Part shown: in pieces, positions 25,334 through 34,296 of the stretch
Numbering within the stretch: position 1 is the stretch's first letter
Layout: the number at the start of each line of letters is the position of its first letter
From: Spirochaetales bacterium
Lineage (GTDB): Bacteria; Spirochaetota; Spirochaetia; UBA9216
Direction of reading: 5' to 3'
Length of the DNA: 64,000 nt
NCBI GenBank assembly: GCA_016839055.1
Contig: JAEKNX010000001.1
Location: forward strand, 62,001-126,000
Position numbers and translations under genes: made by a program
Notes under the pieces: generated by a model
Told to the model about the DNA's origin: nothing
Seen by the model: only the letters and a program-made list of their open reading frames with translations
The model's database searches: none

Positions 25334-27092
25334 ACTTCTTCGGATAAATCTAAAAAGCCGGACTGCGGTGTCTGAGAACATTCCAGAAGAGATGGAGAGA
25401 CTCTTTCTAGGCGGGAAAACTCTTGCTACAGCCTATCTCTGTAGAGAACTTAAGGCCGGCATAGATCCGCTGGGAGCTGAAAACAAATTTATAATTGCCG
25501 CAGGACCGCTCACCGGGACTATAGCACCGGCTTCCGCCAGATTTGAAATAGTCACTAAATCGCCACTTACAGGGATCTATCTGGACTGTAATTCGGGCGG
25601 GCACTTCGGTTCGGAATTAAAGGCAGCCGGCTTTGATCTCGTAATAATCGAGGAAATCTCTGCGAAGCCCGTTATTCTTTTCATCGAAGATGACGAAGTC
25701 AGATTTATCGACGCCGCGCAGCTATGGGGCCAAACGACCTATGAAACCGAGCTCGGGGTCAGAAAGCTGCTTCAAAAACCAGAGGCCAGGGTGCTTTCAA
25801 TAGGCCCTGCCGGAGAGAATCTTGTAAAGTTTGCCTGCCTGTCGAATGATTTTTCAAGGAATGCCGCCCGTGGCGGAAGCGGGGCTGTTCTGGGATCCAA
25901 ACGACTTAAGGCAATTGCCGTTAAAGGCAGCCGGGACATTCCGGTTGATAATCTGCAGGAATTGAGAAAGGCCGCAGACAAGGCCAAGACAGTCATCTTT
26001 AATAACCCCTGGGTCGAGGGCCAACGGCGCTACGGCACAGTGCGCTCGGTTGGAATTGTTAATACTAACGGCTTCCTGCCGACCGAGAATTTTACGAAGG
26101 GCTGTCTTGACGACGTCGAGGGTATAAATGAAATAGCCTTTGAAAAAAGAATTGGCAAGATCCTCTCCTGCGGCGAATGTCCGGTAGCCTGTTCGAAGGG
26201 TTACAGCAGGAAAAACGTGCAGATGGAAGGACCTGAATATGAGACGGTCGGACTCTTCGGTCCGAATCTCGGAATATCAGACCCCGACCTGATTGCGGGG
26301 TTTAATTTTCAGTGCAATCAGTATGGCCTCGATACAATAACCGCCGGGGCACTGATTGGCAGTCTTCTTTTAACCGATATTTTCGAAGGGAAAACTGAAT
26401 CCAGGGCCGAAATTATTACAGATCTTCTTGAGAAAATTGCGTATCGCAGGGGAATAGGCGATCTGCTTGCTGAAGGCCCGGCAGTTACGGCGAAAGAGAT
26501 GGGGCTCGAATATCAGATGCCTCATATAAAGGGCTTATCGTTTCCGGCCTATGACCCGAGAGTCAGTCCCGGAACTGCCCTGGCCTATATGACCGCCGAC
26601 AGAGGGGCCTGCCATCTTCGGGCATGGCCTGTCGGCCGGGAACTCGGAGGAATGTGGGCCGAAGACGATGTTGATAGCCGGGTCGATTTTGTAAAAAATC
26701 AGCAGGAAGAAAAGGCCGCCGAGGAGAGCCTTACGGTATGTCAGTTTGTCTACGGCATTGGGCTTCTTGATGATGTTCTTGGAGAAATGCTGACCGCATC
26801 AACCGGCGAGAAATGGGATTTAGAGCGGATGAAACTGGCAGGAGAGCGGTGCTGGACACTTAGCAGGCTATTTAATTGCAGGGAAGGAATAAGCCGGAAA
26901 GATGATTATCTCCCCGAAAAGTTTACGCGTGAGGGAATTAAAAACGGACCGCTTGAGGGGAAACTTATCAGCCTTGAAACCCAGGATTATATGCTGGATC
27001 GGTATTACCATCTGCGCGGATGGGATGAAGATGGTATTCCGGGGAAGGAGCTGATAGAGCGGTTGGAACTCGGAGGGTGGACTGATGGTTAA
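25317..27092 (+). CDS. aor: Aldehyde:ferredoxin oxidoreductase (tungsten/molybdenum bis-pterin enzyme)
   Basis: A 591-residue member of the AOR family, which oxidises aldehydes to acids and reduces ferredoxin, or runs in reverse. It has the N-terminal FLGGKTLATAYL and GPLTGT(I)APASARFEIVTKSPLTG pterin-binding region, the [4Fe-4S] ligands CGECPVAC and a distal Cys in LFNCREG. The start is ATG 25317 behind GGAGGAG, not an earlier ATG. It overlaps the amidohydrolase gene upstream and the ferredoxin gene downstream by 8 bases. The substrate is unknown; family members in such operons often act on aldehydes made by aldolases or hydratases. Confidence 0.9.
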   Translation: MARFHKLLRINLKSRTAVSENIPEEMERLFLGGKTLATAYLCRELKAGIDPLGAENKFIIAAGPLTGTIAPASARFEIVTKSPLTGIYLDCNSGGHFGSELKAAGFDLVIIEEISAKPVILFIEDDEVRFIDAAQLWGQTTYETELGVRKLLQKPEARVLSIGPAGENLVKFACLSNDFSRNAARGGSGAVLGSKRLKAIAVKGSRDIPVDNLQELRKAADKAKTVIFNNPWVEGQRRYGTVRSVGIVNTNGFLPTENFTKGCLDDVEGINEIAFEKRIGKILSCGECPVACSKGYSRKNVQMEGPEYETVGLFGPNLGISDPDLIAGFNFQCNQYGLDTITAGALIGSLLLTDIFEGKTESRAEIITDLLEKIAYRRGIGDLLAEGPAVTAKEMGLEYQMPHIKGLSFPAYDPRVSPGTALAYMTADRGACHLRAWPVGRELGGMWAEDDVDSRVDFVKNQQEEKAAEESLTVCQFVYGIGLLDDVLGEMLTASTGEKWDLERMKLAGERCWTLSRLFNCREGISRKDDYLPEKFTREGIKNGPLEGKLISLETQDYMLDRYYHLRGWDEDGIPGKELIERLELGGWTDG

Positions 27093-27474
27093 GTACCTCT
27101 CACTCAATAAAGAGTCCTGTACCGGCTGCAGGCAGTGTGAATCAGTCTGTTCGATGAGCCGCGAAGGTGTTCTAAACAGGGCAAAAAGCAGGATTAAAGT
27201 ATTCAGGACCGATGTCCTTCAATTAAGCCAGAAGTTCTGTAATCAATGCGGAGAGCGCCAATGTATTGCAGCCTGCCCTGAAGACGCAATATACGAAAAA
27301 AAAGATCAGGTAAGGGTTCATCGGGAATTATGTACAGGATGCGGCAGGTGCACGACTGTCTGTGACCGGCTTTTTCTTTCTCCCGAAAACGGGTGGGCAC
27401 TGATGTGTAATCAATGCGGAGCCTGTGTTAAAGCCTGCCCGGAAGCTGCTCTGGAGATTAAGGAGAGGGAATGA
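27085..27474 (+). CDS. Four-cluster ferredoxin partner of the aldehyde oxidoreductase
   Basis: A 129-residue protein with sixteen cysteines in four [4Fe-4S] sets: CTGCRQCESVC, CNQCGERQCIAAC, CTGCGRCTTVC and CNQCGACVKAC. The layout is that of HycB/HydN/DmsB-type electron-transfer subunits. Because it overlaps the AOR gene, it is the probable electron acceptor of that enzyme. Its stop codon lies in the first of three hairpins that fill the gap to the next gene. Confidence 0.9.
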   Translation: MVKYLSLNKESCTGCRQCESVCSMSREGVLNRAKSRIKVFRTDVLQLSQKFCNQCGERQCIAACPEDAIYEKKDQVRVHRELCTGCGRCTTVCDRLFLSPENGWALMCNQCGACVKACPEAALEIKERE

Positions 27475-27563
27475 TAAAAAGTCATCCGTGCCTTTTTATC
27501 ATTTAGAAGTATTAAAAGCGTTGCTTTTTAATACTTCATCTCGTGCACCGCCATCCGTGGCGG
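27471..27563 (+). repeat. Three consecutive hairpins inside the operon
   Basis: Hairpin 1: ATGATAAAAAG (27471-27481) / CTTTTTATCAT (27492-27502), overlapping the ferredoxin stop. Hairpin 2: GAAGTATTAAAA (27506-27517) / TTTTAATACTTC (27526-27537). Hairpin 3: CCGCC (27548-27552) / GGCGG (27559-27563). Loops 1 and 3 share the octamer CATCCGTG (27483-27490 and 27552-27559). They fill the only gap over 60 bases in this operon. Likely roles are mRNA processing or stabilisation, or a small repeat element. Confidence 0.75.
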
Positions 27564-27583
27564 AATTCTTTATAGGAGATGGA

Positions 27584-28654
27584 ATGCTGACAATCGATTT
27601 TCTCGGACAAAGACTGAAAAATCCGCTTATGCTCACCGAGGGGCCGCTTTCGGGAAATGAAACTCTCATAAGAGAGGCTTCTGAGGCGGATATAGGCCTT
27701 ATTTTTACCAAGGGTATAAGAATCAAACCCATTCTCTCACCTGTTCCCTATATGAGTATTCACAACGGCAGCCTGATGAATGCCGACTGGTCATGTATAG
27801 GCATTGAGGAATGGATCCGGATAATAAGCCGGCTGGATAGCTCTGTACTGCTCGTCGCGAGTATAGCCAAGAATTATGTTGATCCCGGGACCGCAGTGGA
27901 GATGGCCGAGCGTCTCGTTAAAGCCGGGGCCAGAATTATTTCCTTTGTCGATTATGATCCGGACCAGCTCGTTGCGACTGTGAAAATGGCCCGGCCGAGA
28001 ATAAAAGTCCCGCTGATGGTTAAATTGCCGCCCTTTCTTCCCCGGCTTGAGGACAACCTAAAGAGTCTGGTGGCTTCCGGTGTAGATGCGATTGCAGCGA
28101 TGGATTCGATAGGGCCGGGTTTATTTATCAATACAGCTGATGCAACCCCCTCTCTCGGAAGTCAGGACGGAAGCGGTTATCTCTCGGGTGCCTATATTCT
28201 TCCGTTTACGTTGAAATATATCTATGAAATTTCAGGATTCGTGGATATTCCCGTTGTGGGTGTCGGTGGTGTTTCTGATACCGATTCGGCTATTCAGATG
28301 ATGATGGCCGGAGCCACAGGGGTAGGAATGGTGACAAGTCCGCTTCTTAATGGGCTTAATATTTACAAGGCAATATCTGGCGGCCTCAGGGCCTTTCTAC
28401 AGGAGGGGAACTATGACCGCATCAGCGATATTTGTGGTTTGACCCGGAAGGCTGCCGGTGAGAGGAAAATTTCTGAGGAATATAAGGCTTCAATTGCAGA
28501 TAATTTATGTATAAACTGCGGAGCATGCAGAGAAATCTGTTATTCAAGGGCTATAAGGGCCGAAGAAGAATATCATGTGGTGAACTGGCACCTCTGTACC
28601 GGCTGCGGTCTATGCAAAGGTGTCTGCCCGGAAAATGCAGTTGAATACTGCTGA
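27584..28654 (+). CDS. PreA/PyrD-like flavoprotein with C-terminal 2x[4Fe-4S]
   Basis: A 356-residue protein. Residues 1-~290 form a dihydroorotate-dehydrogenase-type TIM barrel (VPLMVKLPPFLP, IPVVGVGGVSDTDSAIQMMMAGATGVGMVT) and the last ~60 hold two ferredoxin sets, CINCGACREIC and CTGCGLCKGVC. This layout is that of PreA of bacterial dihydropyrimidine dehydrogenase, but no PreT (NADH/FAD) gene is adjacent, so electrons probably come from or go to ferredoxin. It is shorter than PreA in the barrel. The start is ATG 27584 after AGGAGATGG. It could be a reductase of a reduced N-heterocycle; this is inference. Confidence 0.82.
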   Translation: MLTIDFLGQRLKNPLMLTEGPLSGNETLIREASEADIGLIFTKGIRIKPILSPVPYMSIHNGSLMNADWSCIGIEEWIRIISRLDSSVLLVASIAKNYVDPGTAVEMAERLVKAGARIISFVDYDPDQLVATVKMARPRIKVPLMVKLPPFLPRLEDNLKSLVASGVDAIAAMDSIGPGLFINTADATPSLGSQDGSGYLSGAYILPFTLKYIYEISGFVDIPVVGVGGVSDTDSAIQMMMAGATGVGMVTSPLLNGLNIYKAISGGLRAFLQEGNYDRISDICGLTRKAAGERKISEEYKASIADNLCINCGACREICYSRAIRAEEEYHVVNWHLCTGCGLCKGVCPENAVEYC

Positions 28655-28665
28655 AGGAAATAATT

Positions 28666-29361
28666 ATGATAGATAAAATTGAAACATTGACTGTCGCGGA
28701 CGCGATAGTCGAAAAACTGCTCGGCTATATTTCTTCCGGCAAACTGACATGGGGACAGCAGCTTCCCTCTCAACGAGAGCTGGCAAAGATGCTCAATGTC
28801 GGGGTTTCCTCGGTGAGAGAATCTCTTCAGGTTCTTCAGGCAATGGGTTTTGCTGAAGTCAGGCGGGGACAGGGCACTTATATTACCGAGAATTCATCCA
28901 TTCCGTTAACTAAGAGCATTGAAAGATCTATGTATCAGGACACAAGCGTCCGGGATTTAATGGAACTGCGCGAGGTTCTCGACACGGGCCTGGCCGTACT
29001 TGCGGCAAAGAAAGCGGGTAAGGAAGATATTGAGAAGATGGATGCCTGCGTATCTGATCTGGAAGGCAGCAGGGGCATTGATGATGATAAAACGGCGAAG
29101 AGTGATCTGGCATTTCATATTGCATTGGCCGAGAGCGTGAAGAATCCCCTTCTTGTTCAGTTCTCGTCGGCCATGAGGACTTCCTACGCGAAGTTTTTAG
29201 GTGAGCTGCCTCACACCGAGAAGGGAACCGAACTTCACAGAGAAGTTTTAGATGCAATAAGGGCGCAGGATCCGCTTGGTGCGAGAGACGCGATGATTGA
29301 TTTACTCAAGCATACGAGAGAAATATACCTTAAAAAAACATTTCAACAGGGGGAAGAATGA
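28666..29361 (+). CDS. FadR-subfamily GntR transcriptional regulator
   Basis: A 231-residue regulator: winged HTH at residues ~8-75 (LPSQRELAKMLNVGVSSVRESLQVL, then GFAEVRRGQGTYI) and a C-terminal all-helical FCD ligand domain with metal-binding His (FHIALAESVKNPLL, HREVLDAIRAQD). FCD regulators usually sense carboxylic acids. It lies in the middle of the operon and is the obvious candidate for the GGTGTTCAGAACACC site at the operon promoter, making it autoregulatory. Its stop overlaps the next start (ATGA). Confidence 0.9.
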   Translation: MIDKIETLTVADAIVEKLLGYISSGKLTWGQQLPSQRELAKMLNVGVSSVRESLQVLQAMGFAEVRRGQGTYITENSSIPLTKSIERSMYQDTSVRDLMELREVLDTGLAVLAAKKAGKEDIEKMDACVSDLEGSRGIDDDKTAKSDLAFHIALAESVKNPLLVQFSSAMRTSYAKFLGELPHTEKGTELHREVLDAIRAQDPLGARDAMIDLLKHTREIYLKKTFQQGEE

Positions 29362-30329
29362 ATAAAGTACTTGTTGACAGGCCTCTGCATCCGGATGCGC
29401 ACAGTCTTCTTTCGGCTAATGCGGAAGTTCTCGAAGTTTATGATGATGACAGAACAAGGATTGAGGCTGCGCTTAGGGTTGCCGACGGGGTAATCTGTTC
29501 AGCTGCGCTGAAGATGTTTGAGAAGGAAATCTCAATCGCCGGAAGGCTGAAGGTCATCGGGCGGCCCGGGGTCGGCTATGACAGTGTCGATGTCGCCGCC
29601 TCGAGCAGGCAGGGCATCCCCCTGGTTTATACTCCTGACGGGCCGACTGAATCAGTGGCGGAGCATGTAATTATGATGATGCTCATGGCGGCAAAACGAA
29701 TCAATACAGTTCAGAAGGCATTTCGGGAAGATGGAGACTTTGGTATAAGAACCAGGGTTACAGGCACCGAACTGCTGGGCAAGACTCTCGGCCTGATAGG
29801 TTTTGGAAGAATCGGGCGGCGGACGGCTGAAATAGCATCAAGAGGACTCGGTATGAAAATCCTTGTCCATGATCCTTTTATCGGCTCCTTCGATGATGAG
29901 GCGATTACTGCCTCGGAGACTCTCGAACAACTGCTCAGGATCTCCGATATTATTTCAGTTCATATTCCATTTTCTGAAGAAAACAGAAATCTAATTGGTT
30001 TTAAAGAGTTTTCAATGATGAAACAAGAGGCAGTCTTCATCAATACCGCCAGGGGAGGCGTTGTCGATGAGGAGGCGCTTATCGATGCTCTCCAGACAGG
30101 GAAAATTGCCTCTGCCGGTCTGGATGTTTACCAGAAGGAGCCGCCGGATAAGGACAATCTTCTTCTGAAGCTGGAAAATGTGATAGCAACACCTCATCTA
30201 AGCAGTTTTACCGACGACGGGAAAAGAAAGATGGGAATGATGGTCGTCGAGGGGGTACTTGATGTTCTCTCGGGGAAGAAACCGCAGTTTATTGTAAATC
30301 CGGAAGTCTGGGAAAGACGGAGACGATGA
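29358..30329 (+). CDS. D-2-hydroxyacid dehydrogenase (SerA-like)
   Basis: A 323-residue NAD-dependent dehydrogenase. The Rossmann motif is GLIGFGRIGRR (~150), and the catalytic triad Arg (NTARGGVVDE), Glu (YQKEPP) and His (ATPHLSSFT) is complete. No ACT domain, so it is the short type. Possible substrates are 3-phosphoglycerate, hydroxypyruvate, glyoxylate or a longer 2-keto acid; an FCD-controlled operon with an HpcH aldolase favours a 2-keto or 2-hydroxy acid intermediate. It is joined to both neighbours by ATGA overlaps. Confidence 0.87.
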   Translation: MNKVLVDRPLHPDAHSLLSANAEVLEVYDDDRTRIEAALRVADGVICSAALKMFEKEISIAGRLKVIGRPGVGYDSVDVAASSRQGIPLVYTPDGPTESVAEHVIMMMLMAAKRINTVQKAFREDGDFGIRTRVTGTELLGKTLGLIGFGRIGRRTAEIASRGLGMKILVHDPFIGSFDDEAITASETLEQLLRISDIISVHIPFSEENRNLIGFKEFSMMKQEAVFINTARGGVVDEEALIDALQTGKIASAGLDVYQKEPPDKDNLLLKLENVIATPHLSSFTDDGKRKMGMMVVEGVLDVLSGKKPQFIVNPEVWERRRR

Positions 30330-31480
30330 GTCCGGTCGAAGAGGTAAAAAAACTCATTTCAATAAACTCAGTAACCGGCTCTGAAAAGGTCTTAGGCGTA
30401 TATCTCGAAGAAAGATTCAGAAAGATGGGCTGTGAAACGCGTCTGTTTGAAGCCGATGAAAACAGATTTAATGTATATGCGGAAATCAAGGGACGGAGTT
30501 TAGATATTCCGGGATTATTATTTCACGGGCATCTTGATACCGTTGCCGCCCATGGAATGGAATCTCCATTTATTCCAATTGAGAAAGACGGGAAACTTTA
30601 TGGACGTGGCTCGGTGGATCAGAAGGGCGGAATAGCGGCTGTGATCTCGGCATTTGAAGAAACATTGAGGACAGGGAAGATTCCGGGTAAAACTATTGCA
30701 TTTATCGGGGTTATTGATGAGGAATCAGAGCATCGCGGCAGCATGGCCTTAGAGAACATGGGAATAAAGGCCGAATTTGCTGTTGTAACTGAGCCCACGG
30801 GACTCCGGCTGGGTATCGGCTGTAAGGGGACTATGCCGATCCGCATAAACGTGACCGGACAGGCAGCCCACGGATGCCGCCCATGGCTCGGCCGGAATGC
30901 GGTTGTGGCCGGAATGGATATAACGCAAATGCTAATGAAAGAAGAATTGCCGGTTTTCGAGGTGGAGGGGCTGGGCAGGCTGCAGGGATCTCTTAATCTC
31001 GGGAAAATTGACGGAGGCAGGGCCTATAACATCGTGGCCGACAGATGCAGCATCTGGTTCGATAGAAGGCTTGTGCCCGGTGAGAGTCAGCTTGCTGTGC
31101 TGAAAAGAGTCAAGGCACTGGTTGCCGAGTATTCGGCTCAAAACGGAATATTAGCAGAGGCGGAAATTGCCCGGCCGGATTGGAACTGGGAACCTATAAA
31201 GGCCAGAGGGCTGCTTCCTGCACTCACTGATGTAAGTTCGGCTGAGGTTGACGAGGTGAAAAAGGCTCATAAGATGGAAATCGGCAGCGGACCCGAGCTG
31301 TTTTTTACGGACGGCTATCAGGAAATGGATTTTCTCATTAATGATCTCGGAATTAATTCTGTACAGTACGGCCCCGGTGATTCCAGCCTCTGTCATACTG
31401 ATTCTGAGAATCTTGATTTAGAACAGCTTGAACTCTGCAGCAGGGTTTACCTGAATATGATCAGGCTGCTCTGCGGATGA
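30326..31480 (+). CDS. M20-family metallohydrolase (ArgE/DapE-like)
   Basis: A 384-residue di-zinc hydrolase with FHGHLDTV (metal His, Asp), GRGSVDQKGG (bridging Asp), IDEESEHRGS (catalytic Glu pair), VTEPTG and a C-terminal CHTDSE in the place of the last metal His. The family removes acyl or carbamoyl groups from amino acids; YgeY and allantoate or ureidoglycine hydrolases of purine pathways are relatives. In this operon an amide-hydrolysing step after ring opening is plausible. The start is coupled to the dehydrogenase stop (ATGA). Confidence 0.87.
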   Translation: MSPVEEVKKLISINSVTGSEKVLGVYLEERFRKMGCETRLFEADENRFNVYAEIKGRSLDIPGLLFHGHLDTVAAHGMESPFIPIEKDGKLYGRGSVDQKGGIAAVISAFEETLRTGKIPGKTIAFIGVIDEESEHRGSMALENMGIKAEFAVVTEPTGLRLGIGCKGTMPIRINVTGQAAHGCRPWLGRNAVVAGMDITQMLMKEELPVFEVEGLGRLQGSLNLGKIDGGRAYNIVADRCSIWFDRRLVPGESQLAVLKRVKALVAEYSAQNGILAEAEIARPDWNWEPIKARGLLPALTDVSSAEVDEVKKAHKMEIGSGPELFFTDGYQEMDFLINDLGINSVQYGPGDSSLCHTDSENLDLEQLELCSRVYLNMIRLLCG

Positions 31481-31502
31481 AAATGAATGGCCGGAGGCTA
31501 GG

Positions 31503-34292
31503 GTGGAAATAAATTTAACTGTAAATGGACAAAAATGTTTTTATGAATTTACCGATGAGAATGTCACCCTTCTTTTTTATCTTCGGACCGTGTTAAGGCT
31601 GACGGCAGCAAAAAACGGATGCGGTGAAGGCCATTGCGGAGCTTGTACGGTTATTTTAGATGGCAAGGCTGTACTCTCATGCATGAAAAAGATGAAGGAT
31701 CTTGACCTCTGCAGTGTTCTGACGCTCGAGGCTCTCTCTGATGGAGAAAATATTCATGCGCTGATTTTTTCATTTGCCAGAGAGGGAGCGGTTCAATGCG
31801 GTTTTTGCACGCCCGGCTTCATAATGTCCGCGAAAGCCCTGCTCGATCAAAACCCTGACCCGGATGAGAAAGCAATAAGGAAGGCCCTTGCGAAGAATAT
31901 CTGCAGGTGCACGGGCTATATAAAAATACTCAAGGCCGTCAGGGTTGCCGCCGGAATGATGCGGGAAGGACGAGTCTGGATCAACCGAAATGAGATCCTC
32001 CCTGACAGGCAGAGTTATGCAGGCGAATCTGTGGTTCGAATTGACAGTATTTCAAAGGCTGCAGGAGAGACAATCTTTGCCGATGATATGGTACTTGATG
32101 GAATGCTTCATGCAAAGGTGCTCAGAAGCAGCCTGATGCATGCGGATATTGTAAGTATTGATACCAGCGAGGCTGAAAGAAGCCCCGGCGTCATTAAAAT
32201 TCTTCTCTCGAAGGATATCCCGGGAGACAATAGTTTCGGTCCGATAAAAAAAGACCAGCAGGTTCTGGCAGATAAGAGGGTCAGATATTGCGGAGATGCC
32301 ATTGCTGCTGTCTTTGCCGAAACAGAAAAAGAAGCAGTTGATGCGCTCAGCAAGATTCATCTTGAATACAGGAAACTTCCTGTCTTGACGGGTTTTGATG
32401 AGGCACTCGCGGATGACGCAATGCAGCTGCACGAGGGGGAGAGCAACGTAATTGCCACGATGGTTGCCGGCAGAGGTAATCCTGATGCCGGTTTTTCTGC
32501 CTCTGATCTGGTAATTGAAGAAGAATATGATACCCAGTACATAGAACATGCATACCTCGAACCCGAATCCTGCATTGCGGAACTTAAAGGTTCGGGAGAA
32601 CTCATCATCCATGTTGCCAGCCAGGGGCCGCCGATGGATATTGGTGAGCTTTCTCCTGTTCTCGGTATTGCAGCGGAGCGAATCCACATTGCCGGAATGC
32701 CAATGGGCGGAGGTTTCGGAGGCAAGGAAGACATATCGGTGCAGATAATTGCCGCCCTAGGAGCTCTATTCAGCGGCAGACCTGTGAAGTACACATTCTC
32801 GAGGCGTGAATCCATTATAACAAGCGGAAAACGGAATGCGACCCATCTTCGATATAAAACCGGAGTCACAAAGGACGGCCTGCTTAAGGCCGTGAAGGTA
32901 GACATCTCTGCCAGGGGAGGTGCCTATGCATCGGTCGAAGAGGCTGTAATTCTTCGAAGTACAAGTTTTGCCGCCGGACCTTATACCGTTCCCGCCTCTG
33001 AAATTAAAGCTGTAGCTGTATATCAGAACCATGCTCCAACCTGTGCTATGAGGGGGTTCGGTAATCCCGTTGTAACATTTGGAGCTGAGACCAGCATGAA
33101 CAAGCTATCCGCGAAGCTGAAAATTGATCCCATTGAACTGCGGCTGCGCAATGTACTCGAGGTTGGGAAAACGACGATTACCGGTGACTGCCTGGAGACA
33201 AGTGTCGGCGTGAAAGAATGTCTGATAGCTATACAGAAGGAGCTGGCAGATTATAAAATGCCTGAGGATAGGGACGGTTGGGCAGTCGGAACAGGTATAG
33301 CTTGTTCATACAAGAATGTCGGACTGGGTATCGGAATGGATGACTCAGCGGGCGCCTCCGGGGAAATCTTAAATGACGGCAGACTTATGCTCAGGATAGG
33401 CAGTGTCGATATGGGACAGGGCGCTGATACGGCGATGGCTCAGATTCTCTCTGAAGCTCTCGGCTGGCCCTATAAGAGGATAACTGTACATTCGGCTGAC
33501 ACCAAACTCGACCCCTCCGCAGGTATGACCACGGCATCCCGGCAGACCTTTGTTTCCGGCAATGCAGTTCTTAAAATGGCGAAAAAACTAAATAAGCAAA
33601 TCAGCAACTTCCTGGCCGCAGAGGCAAATACGGAATATGAGGCTGTCAAGCTCATAGATAATTTCTTCTATGCTGATAACGGCAAGCGCAGAATAATGTC
33701 TCTGGATGACTTTATCAAATTGATGAATAAGAGGGACGTTAAAATAAAGGCTGAAGCCCGGTATTCGGCTCCTCCTACGCATTTCAACTTGATTGAGCCG
33801 AGAGAAGGATATCCTGCCCCTTCCGATGGACATCTTCATGCGGCCTACTGTTTTGCCGCTCAGGCAACTGTTCTTGAGGTCAATAAAAAAACCGGCCGCA
33901 TCAATATTCTCGATGTAATCATCGCCTCGGATGCAGGCAGAATAATAAACAAGGCCGCGGTCGAAGGCCAGATGGAAGGCGGAGTGGTCATGGGGCTCGG
34001 TTATGCTCTTTCGGAAGAGTACAAAGAAGAAAACGGGAAGGTGATTACCGATACCTACGGAAAACTCGGTGTCAGGAGGATTGGCCAGACTCCTCCAATT
34101 CGCTGCATCATCATTGAAAATACTCACCAGCACGGTCCCTTCGGCGCGAAAGGGATGGGTGAACTGCCCATATCTCTGAGCGCCCCGTCCGTTGTTCATG
34201 CCGTTTATAACGCAGTCGGTGTCTGGATTAACTCCCTGCCGGTTCTTCCCGGGAAGATCATCAGGGCCATGGAAGAAAAAAAGACGGAGTAA
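31503..34292 (+). CDS. Fused [2Fe-2S]/molybdopterin hydroxylase (xanthine dehydrogenase family, XdhD-like)
   Basis: A 929-residue single-chain enzyme. Residues 1-~155 are the FeS domain with two [2Fe-2S] clusters (Cys40, 45, 48, 60 and Cys99, 102, 134, 136; motifs GEGHCGAC, CGFCTPG, CRCTGY). The rest is the Mo domain: GETIFADDM, PMGGGFGGKED, CAMRGFGNP (the Arg that contacts purines in xanthine dehydrogenase), DMGQGADT and the catalytic base Glu in GAKGMGELP. There is no FAD domain or FAD subunit gene, as in E. coli XdhD. It hydroxylates an N-heterocycle carbon or an aldehyde. Starts at GTG 31503 behind GGAGG. Confidence 0.9.
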   Translation: MEINLTVNGQKCFYEFTDENVTLLFYLRTVLRLTAAKNGCGEGHCGACTVILDGKAVLSCMKKMKDLDLCSVLTLEALSDGENIHALIFSFAREGAVQCGFCTPGFIMSAKALLDQNPDPDEKAIRKALAKNICRCTGYIKILKAVRVAAGMMREGRVWINRNEILPDRQSYAGESVVRIDSISKAAGETIFADDMVLDGMLHAKVLRSSLMHADIVSIDTSEAERSPGVIKILLSKDIPGDNSFGPIKKDQQVLADKRVRYCGDAIAAVFAETEKEAVDALSKIHLEYRKLPVLTGFDEALADDAMQLHEGESNVIATMVAGRGNPDAGFSASDLVIEEEYDTQYIEHAYLEPESCIAELKGSGELIIHVASQGPPMDIGELSPVLGIAAERIHIAGMPMGGGFGGKEDISVQIIAALGALFSGRPVKYTFSRRESIITSGKRNATHLRYKTGVTKDGLLKAVKVDISARGGAYASVEEAVILRSTSFAAGPYTVPASEIKAVAVYQNHAPTCAMRGFGNPVVTFGAETSMNKLSAKLKIDPIELRLRNVLEVGKTTITGDCLETSVGVKECLIAIQKELADYKMPEDRDGWAVGTGIACSYKNVGLGIGMDDSAGASGEILNDGRLMLRIGSVDMGQGADTAMAQILSEALGWPYKRITVHSADTKLDPSAGMTTASRQTFVSGNAVLKMAKKLNKQISNFLAAEANTEYEAVKLIDNFFYADNGKRRIMSLDDFIKLMNKRDVKIKAEARYSAPPTHFNLIEPREGYPAPSDGHLHAAYCFAAQATVLEVNKKTGRINILDVIIASDAGRIINKAAVEGQMEGGVVMGLGYALSEEYKEENGKVITDTYGKLGVRRIGQTPPIRCIIIENTHQHGPFGAKGMGELPISLSAPSVVHAVYNAVGVWINSLPVLPGKIIRAMEEKKTE

Positions 34293-34296
34293 GTAT

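Noticed and set aside
27425-27583. Upstream extension of the PreA-like protein
   Set aside because: The frame there is antiphase to the ferredoxin gene and then crosses the three hairpins; ATG 27584 has a good ribosome binding site and begins where the family begins.
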